In this document: piece after piece, positions 6,164 to 9,124 of the stretch
Layout of the letters: each line of letters begins with the position of its first letter
Numbering within the stretch: the first letter of the stretch is position 1
Origin: an uncultured Erysipelotrichaceae bacterium
Lineage (GTDB): Bacteria > Bacillota_I > Bacilli_A > RF39 > UBA660
NCBI GenBank assembly: GCA_902766545.1
Contig: CACXEC010000036.1
Location: 1-9,124, forward strand
Length of the DNA: 9,124 nt
Direction of reading: 5' to 3'
Translations under genes and position numbers: made by a program
Notes under the pieces: generated by a model
Seen by the model: only the letters and a program-made list of their open reading frames with translations
Told to the model about the DNA's origin: nothing
The model's database searches: none

Positions 6164-7375
6164 ATGAAATTAAGTAGAAGAACATTAAATTTTATGTTAA
6201 AAAACAATTATAAAGCAATTGATTCACTTGTTAGAGGCCTTTTACTTAAGGCTTATGGTTTTTCAGATGAGGTTGTTGCTGCTGCTTATCTCTTGGATTT
6301 AGTTAGAGACGGAAAACTTTTAATTGATGATGTTTCACGACTTTTTGGTGGAAAAACTGCAAGTTTAATTATAACAGCTTTACCTTATTCTAGTAGTGAT
6401 AATTTAAGTAGCTATGAGAATGATAGACAGTTTATTAAAACTATAAAAAATTTACCGCTTAACAATGCAGCTTTAATTTGTGCTGATGTTATAACTAGTT
6501 TAGAAAAAGTAGATTTACAATTTATAAAGGCAAATAAAAAGGATTTTGATAGCTTAAAAATTGATGCGATGCAGGCTAAAGCTCACTACTTATTAATATA
6601 TGATACGTTTTCAGATATTTATGATTTGGGTTTATTAAAAAGATTGAAAGGTTTAATTGATACTATTTTTGATGCTGAATCTTTAACTCCTGATACTTTT
6701 TTAGAAATAGAATCTCTCGAAAATGTTGACGCTGCAGATGAACTTAATAGTTTAAAAAATATTATAAATAGTTCCAAGCCTTATATAATAGAATTGTGTG
6801 CAACGGGGAATCTTTCTTATAAGTCTTTATATGGTAGACTGTTAAGCTTTTTTAATGATGATAGCTTTAAAGTTAAGGTTAAAGATGAAATGGATTCTAA
6901 AGGTAGATTTGAAGAAGAAATTATTTCTGATAAAACAGGAATTTCATCTTTAGAAAAAAATGTTATTCTTCTTTCTTCTCTAAAAGAAGGGCTATTAAAA
7001 AGTATTATAGGGGATAAAGACGTGCTTATTGTAGATGAGGATCTATATGATATATTACTATATTTGGACATTATGGTAAAAAGCGGGAAAATTTCTCTTG
7101 AAGATATAAGAAGATATTTTAATTATTATCGATTTGATTTAAAATATTTATTTAATTATACTTGCTTTCATTATAATGCTTTAAGTTCATTGAGTGATGA
7201 TATGTTTTTTGATCATGATGACTTAGAAAGTATTAGACATTTAGTTGAAGGACTATCTAATGAAGCAAATTTAAATGAAGGTGAAACTACTATTGTAGTA
7301 GCTGGCACATTATTACCAATTATGCAAGATAGTAAAATATTTGAACTTAAAAAGATTATTCATAAGGACGAATAA
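6164..7375 (+). CDS. Degenerate HD-hydrolase / P-loop kinase-like two-domain protein (probable pseudoenzyme)
   Basis: Soluble protein of 403 residues. Residues about 20-118 follow the helical pattern of RelA/SpoT-type HD hydrolases: YGFSDEVVAAAYLLDLVRDG (31-50) sits where AALLHDVVED is expected, and ALICADVITSLEKV (103-116) where LADRLHNM is expected. The key His is Leu44 and the E-D pair is Arg-Asp, although Asp45 and Asp108 remain. From about 205 a second domain begins KPYIIELCATGNLSYKS, which resembles the start of a deoxynucleoside-kinase-like P-loop domain (IIEFCGT..TGKT). The glycines of the Walker A motif are lost. DVLIVDEDLYD (286-296) stands where a DR-x-x-x-D motif is expected. Catalysis by either half therefore looks doubtful, and a scaffold or sensor role is possible. 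The frame is intact and the codon use matches its neighbours, so it is not a pseudogene. ATG 6164 has AAGGTGA upstream. Domain assignment is by eye and moderately sure. Confidence 0.5.
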   Translation: MKLSRRTLNFMLKNNYKAIDSLVRGLLLKAYGFSDEVVAAAYLLDLVRDGKLLIDDVSRLFGGKTASLIITALPYSSSDNLSSYENDRQFIKTIKNLPLNNAALICADVITSLEKVDLQFIKANKKDFDSLKIDAMQAKAHYLLIYDTFSDIYDLGLLKRLKGLIDTIFDAESLTPDTFLEIESLENVDAADELNSLKNIINSSKPYIIELCATGNLSYKSLYGRLLSFFNDDSFKVKVKDEMDSKGRFEEEIISDKTGISSLEKNVILLSSLKEGLLKSIIGDKDVLIVDEDLYDILLYLDIMVKSGKISLEDIRRYFNYYRFDLKYLFNYTCFHYNALSSLSDDMFFDHDDLESIRHLVEGLSNEANLNEGETTIVVAGTLLPIMQDSKIFELKKIIHKDE

Positions 7376-7402
7376 AAGGACGCATTCAAGCGTCCTTTTA
7401 TT
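7371..7402. terminator. Strong bidirectional terminator
   Basis: Perfect 13-base arms AATAAAAGGACGC (7371-7383) and GCGTCCTTTTATT (7390-7402) surround the loop ATTCAA. This is the most G/C-rich hairpin in the window. It serves the 403-residue gene on plus and the nuclease operon on minus. Both stop codons (7373-7375 and 7400-7398) lie inside the stem. Confidence 0.9.
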
Positions 7403-7673
7403 TATGAGTATTTTCGTAATAATTTCTCTCACATAACTGATCGATTACTTCATCTAGTTCTTCATCAAGAGTATCTTCATAAATCTCGCTTGCTTCAAAA
7501 ATAATTTGCTTAATTGAAGTAGCGTTATTAATGTCTATTCCATTTCTTTTTAATACATCAATTTGGTAGTTGGTTAAATAAATATTGTCATTGATTTTAG
7601 TTAATTTATTTCGAGAAAAATCGATGGTGCTAAATAATTCTTTTAAATCATAAGTTTTATCTTTTATTTTCAT
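7398..7673 (-). CDS. Conserved-looking protein of unknown function, last gene of the nuclease operon
   Basis: Acidic soluble protein of 91 residues that I do not recognise as a named family. It contains NIYLTNYQIDVLKRNGIDI (30-48), followed by SIKQIIFEASEIYED (53-67) and an acidic helix up to about 80. This LTxxQIxVLKxxGID pattern is reminiscent of small uncharacterised proteins in Erysipelotrichales-like bacteria, an impression from memory. The ATG at 7673 was chosen. It follows the stop of the upstream 58-residue gene by one base (TAA-T-ATG) and has no ribosome site of its own, so translation is probably coupled to the upstream gene. An in-frame TTG at 7691 would add six residues but lies within the upstream gene and also lacks a ribosome site. 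No signal peptide or membrane segment. Confidence 0.7.
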   Translation of the reverse strand: MKIKDKTYDLKELFSTIDFSRNKLTKINDNIYLTNYQIDVLKRNGIDINNATSIKQIIFEASEIYEDTLDEELDEVIDQLCERNYYENTHK

Positions 7674-7674
7674 A

Positions 7675-7851
7675 TTATATAAAATCCACAAAATTAATAT
7701 AATTTAGTTTTTCTAGTAATATGAAAGCTAAAATTCCTATTAATAACAATAACAATATAATTGAAAGTGCAGATGCTCCTTTCCTTTTTTCTTTTATAAC
7801 TACTGGTTTTTCTACTATAAGCTTTTTATTTAATTTAGTATTATTTTCCAT
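7675..7851 (-). CDS. Small single-pass membrane protein (58 residues)
   Basis: A 58-codon gene easily missed because of its length. It starts with ATG at 7851, inside the last codons of the nuclease gene (11-base overlap), and has a good ribosome site, AAGGAAGG, about 7 bases upstream. The N-terminal 25 residues are basic (MENNTKLNKKL, with KEKRKG at 20-25). One hydrophobic helix follows at about 28-46 (ALSIILLLLLIGILAFILL), and then a short tail ending VDFI. The positive-inside rule predicts the N-terminus in the cytosol and the tail outside. No family is recognised. The overlap with the nuclease and the one-base gap to the 91-residue gene make it the middle gene of a coupled operon. It could anchor or assist export of the nuclease, but that is speculation. 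Confidence 0.75.
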   Translation of the reverse strand: MENNTKLNKKLIVEKPVVIKEKRKGASALSIILLLLLIGILAFILLEKLNYINFVDFI

Positions 7852-8596
7852 GCTTTTTCCTTCCTTTTAGTGGCATTATACTTAATATGCTGTATATTAG
7901 TATTATACCAATTATAATGAAAATGTACATATTATTATTCTTTTTAAACTCTGCATTTAATATTATATTTTCATTTATAGGTGTATCAAAATTAAATGGT
8001 TTACCGTTATAATTCCAACAAACAAAGTTATATCCTTTTTTAGTTGGTATAAATGCATTAGCTTTATCGTTTTCAATTACTTCTTCAATTCTTTCATTAT
8101 CATCATATTTAAAAATCACTTTATATATGGAAATATTATCTTTCCAGATTCCTAAATTGCTTTTTTTTGCTATTTGTTCTTCAAGTTGGAGTATGTTGGT
8201 ATATTTATAGTTATCATATAAATAGGCTACTTTTGCATATCCTTTTTTTATTAATTCTTTTTGCAATAGTTCTCCGTCTATCCATATCCAGGCTAGAGTG
8301 CGATTGAATTTATCAACTTTATTATTTTCATATTCTAATATAATCTCTTTAGCGTTTTTAATTTTTTCACAAGTAAAATCAGCTGCTTGTCTAGCATACA
8401 ATTCATCATCATTATCATTATGAGCAAGTTCAGGGGTATCAATTGCTATAAATCTTACTTTTACAATTTCATTATTTATATTAAATTTAGCTGTATCTCC
8501 ATCAATGCATTTTGAAAATGAGACAATTTCATTTGCTTTAACTTCAATAATAGATGATAATAAAAGTGTAATAAATAAAATAATAGCTTTTTTCAT
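7841..8596 (-). CDS. Secreted, membrane-anchored thermonuclease with an InlB-type B-repeat domain
   Basis: Predicted calcium-dependent nuclease acting outside the membrane, 251 residues. A signal peptide covers about 1-22 (KK, then a hydrophobic core, then VKANE). The staphylococcal-nuclease fold runs about 23-152, with all catalytic residues of S. aureus nuclease visible: DGDT at 32-35 (Asp34 as Asp21), VRFIAIDTPE at 47-56 (Arg48, Asp53, Thr54 and Glu56 as Arg35, Asp40, Thr41 and Glu43) and DKFNRTLAWI with Arg99 as Arg87; AKVAYLY at 121-127 is also typical. Residues 157-218 look like a Listeria-Bacteroides (InlB B-repeat, Flg_new) domain: YKVIFKYDD, GYNFVCWNYNGKPF, ILNAEF. A helix at 223-242 followed by KGRKKHGK would tether the C-terminus in the membrane. 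It could feed nucleotides from environmental DNA to the cell. The ribosome site is weak (AAGAGAT). It heads a three-gene operon. Confidence 0.88.
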   Translation of the reverse strand: MKKAIILFITLLLSSIIEVKANEIVSFSKCIDGDTAKFNINNEIVKVRFIAIDTPELAHNDNDDELYARQAADFTCEKIKNAKEIILEYENNKVDKFNRTLAWIWIDGELLQKELIKKGYAKVAYLYDNYKYTNILQLEEQIAKKSNLGIWKDNISIYKVIFKYDDNERIEEVIENDKANAFIPTKKGYNFVCWNYNGKPFNFDTPINENIILNAEFKKNNNMYIFIIIGIILIYSILSIMPLKGRKKHGK

Positions 8597-8609
8597 ACTA
8601 ATCTCTTTT

Positions 8610-8638
8610 ATGATATGTTTATCTTAAAAAAAATTCAA
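8610..8638 (-). promoter_or_regulatory. Promoter of the nuclease operon
   Basis: On the minus strand, TTGAAT (8638-8633, 4/6) and TATCAT (8615-8610, 5/6) are 17 bases apart. The start would be near 8603, only about 7 bases before the ATG at 8596, so the message would have almost no leader. Confidence 0.5.
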
Positions 8639-8697
8639 GTTTTTTATATTTGGTTTACATTTAAAAGTGTATTTTAAATATTATTATTTTGTGTTAT

Positions 8698-8703
8698 TAT
8701 AAT
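8698..8703 (+). promoter_or_regulatory. Candidate -10 box for the right-edge gene
   Basis: TATAAT, 20 bases before the GTG at 8724. No good -35 box at the usual distance. A TTTACA at 8654-8659 would pair better with TATTAT at 8679-8684 but at a long 19-base spacing. The choice is uncertain. Confidence 0.35.
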
Positions 8704-8723
8704 AATAATAGAGGGTGGCTATT

Positions 8724-9124
8724 GTGAATATAGTAGATTTATTTTTGAATGAATTACAAAAAAGAATTAATTCAAATGAAGAAATAATCCGTGATTTTGA
8801 ATCTAGAAAAAATGCTTTATTACAAATAAAGAATATTTTTTATAATCATAATTTGTTGGAGCAAAATTTGGATTTAAATGGATTACTTAGCTTAAAGAAT
8901 GCTGAGGTTAAATTACTTCTTAATCAGTTTGATACGGATAAAATAGAAGCTATATTTCACACATATTTAGTCTATAAACCAATTGTCTTATCATATGAAG
9001 AGTTAACTAAAAGATTTAATTCAAATTTTGATGCTCCACAATATCAAGAAGCAATTAAATGGCTAGGTGACTTGGTTCAGAAAATAAATAATTATATTAA
9101 TAATTTTGAAAGTAGAAATGAAGA
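8724..9124 (+). CDS. Helical protein of unknown function, 3' end beyond the window
   Basis: An open frame runs from GTG 8724 to the window edge, 133 complete codons without a stop. GTG is supported by GAGGGTGG at 8711-8718, five bases upstream. The visible part (MNIVDLFLNELQKRINSNEE onward) is rich in Leu, Asn, Lys, Glu and Ile, appears almost wholly alpha-helical with coiled-coil-like stretches at about 5-40 and 110-133, and has no signal peptide or membrane segment. The segment FNSNFDAPQYQEAIKWLGDL (100-119) might be a recognisable family feature, but I cannot name it. It is divergent from the nuclease operon. Function unknown. Confidence 0.75.
   Translation, partial: MNIVDLFLNELQKRINSNEEIIRDFESRKNALLQIKNIFYNHNLLEQNLDLNGLLSLKNAEVKLLLNQFDTDKIEAIFHTYLVYKPIVLSYEELTKRFNSNFDAPQYQEAIKWLGDLVQKINNYINNFESRNE

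Noticed and set aside
6817..7071. Minus-strand open frame inside the 403-residue gene
   Set aside because: Low-complexity Ser/Leu/Ile product, no ribosome site, antisense to a well-supported gene.
1..9124. UGA read as tryptophan, as in mycoplasmas
   Set aside because: Tryptophan positions in ClpB, HtpG and the nuclease use TGG, and full-length genes contain no in-frame TGA; every visible stop is TAA, which fits a low-G+C standard bacterial code.
1..9124. tRNA, rRNA, CRISPR array, insertion sequence or phage genes
   Set aside because: No cloverleaf with a GTTC-type T arm, no regularly spaced repeats, no transposase motif and no phage-like protein was seen; gaps between genes are mostly short.

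Overview
The window is very A+T-rich and reads like a member of the Bacillota (Firmicutes), probably an uncultured gut-type Bacilli or Mollicutes-related lineage (RF39, Erysipelotrichales or similar). This is inferred from the strong A/T bias, the Gram-positive style Shine-Dalgarno sites, an HrcA-type CIRCE operator, and a ClpB lacking its N-domain as in mycoplasmas. A glutamate racemase suggests that peptidoglycan is still made. All nine completely visible genes stop with TAA. Tryptophan is TGG in intact full-length genes, so there is no sign of UGA reassignment.

Layout. Positions 1-2158 hold clpB (+), which converges on murI (-, to 2843); the two share one bidirectional terminator. A gap of about 300 bases (2844-3152) leads to a CIRCE-like operator/promoter and htpG (+, to 5033). 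Two back-to-back terminators separate htpG from a cysteine-rich flavin-type split-barrel protein (-, 5115-5495). That gene is divergent from a DUF6512-type membrane protein (+, 5580-6101). Next comes a 403-residue protein (+, 6164-7375) that looks like a degenerate HD hydrolase fused to a degenerate P-loop kinase. It converges, again through a shared terminator, on a three-gene minus-strand operon (8596 down to 7398): a secreted, membrane-anchored thermonuclease, a 58-residue single-pass membrane protein and a 91-residue protein of unknown function. A GTG-started helical protein (+, from 8724) runs off the right edge.

How they fit together. clpB (disaggregase) and htpG (Hsp90) form a proteostasis block, with htpG apparently under HrcA control. 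murI supplies D-glutamate for the cell wall. The nuclease operon faces the cell surface and its three genes overlap or nearly abut. The most unusual items are the 14-cysteine flavin-type protein, the HD/P-loop pseudoenzyme candidate, the 58-residue gene inside the nuclease operon, and the CIRCE operator overlapping the htpG -35 box. I saw no tRNA, rRNA, CRISPR array, insertion sequence or prophage gene.
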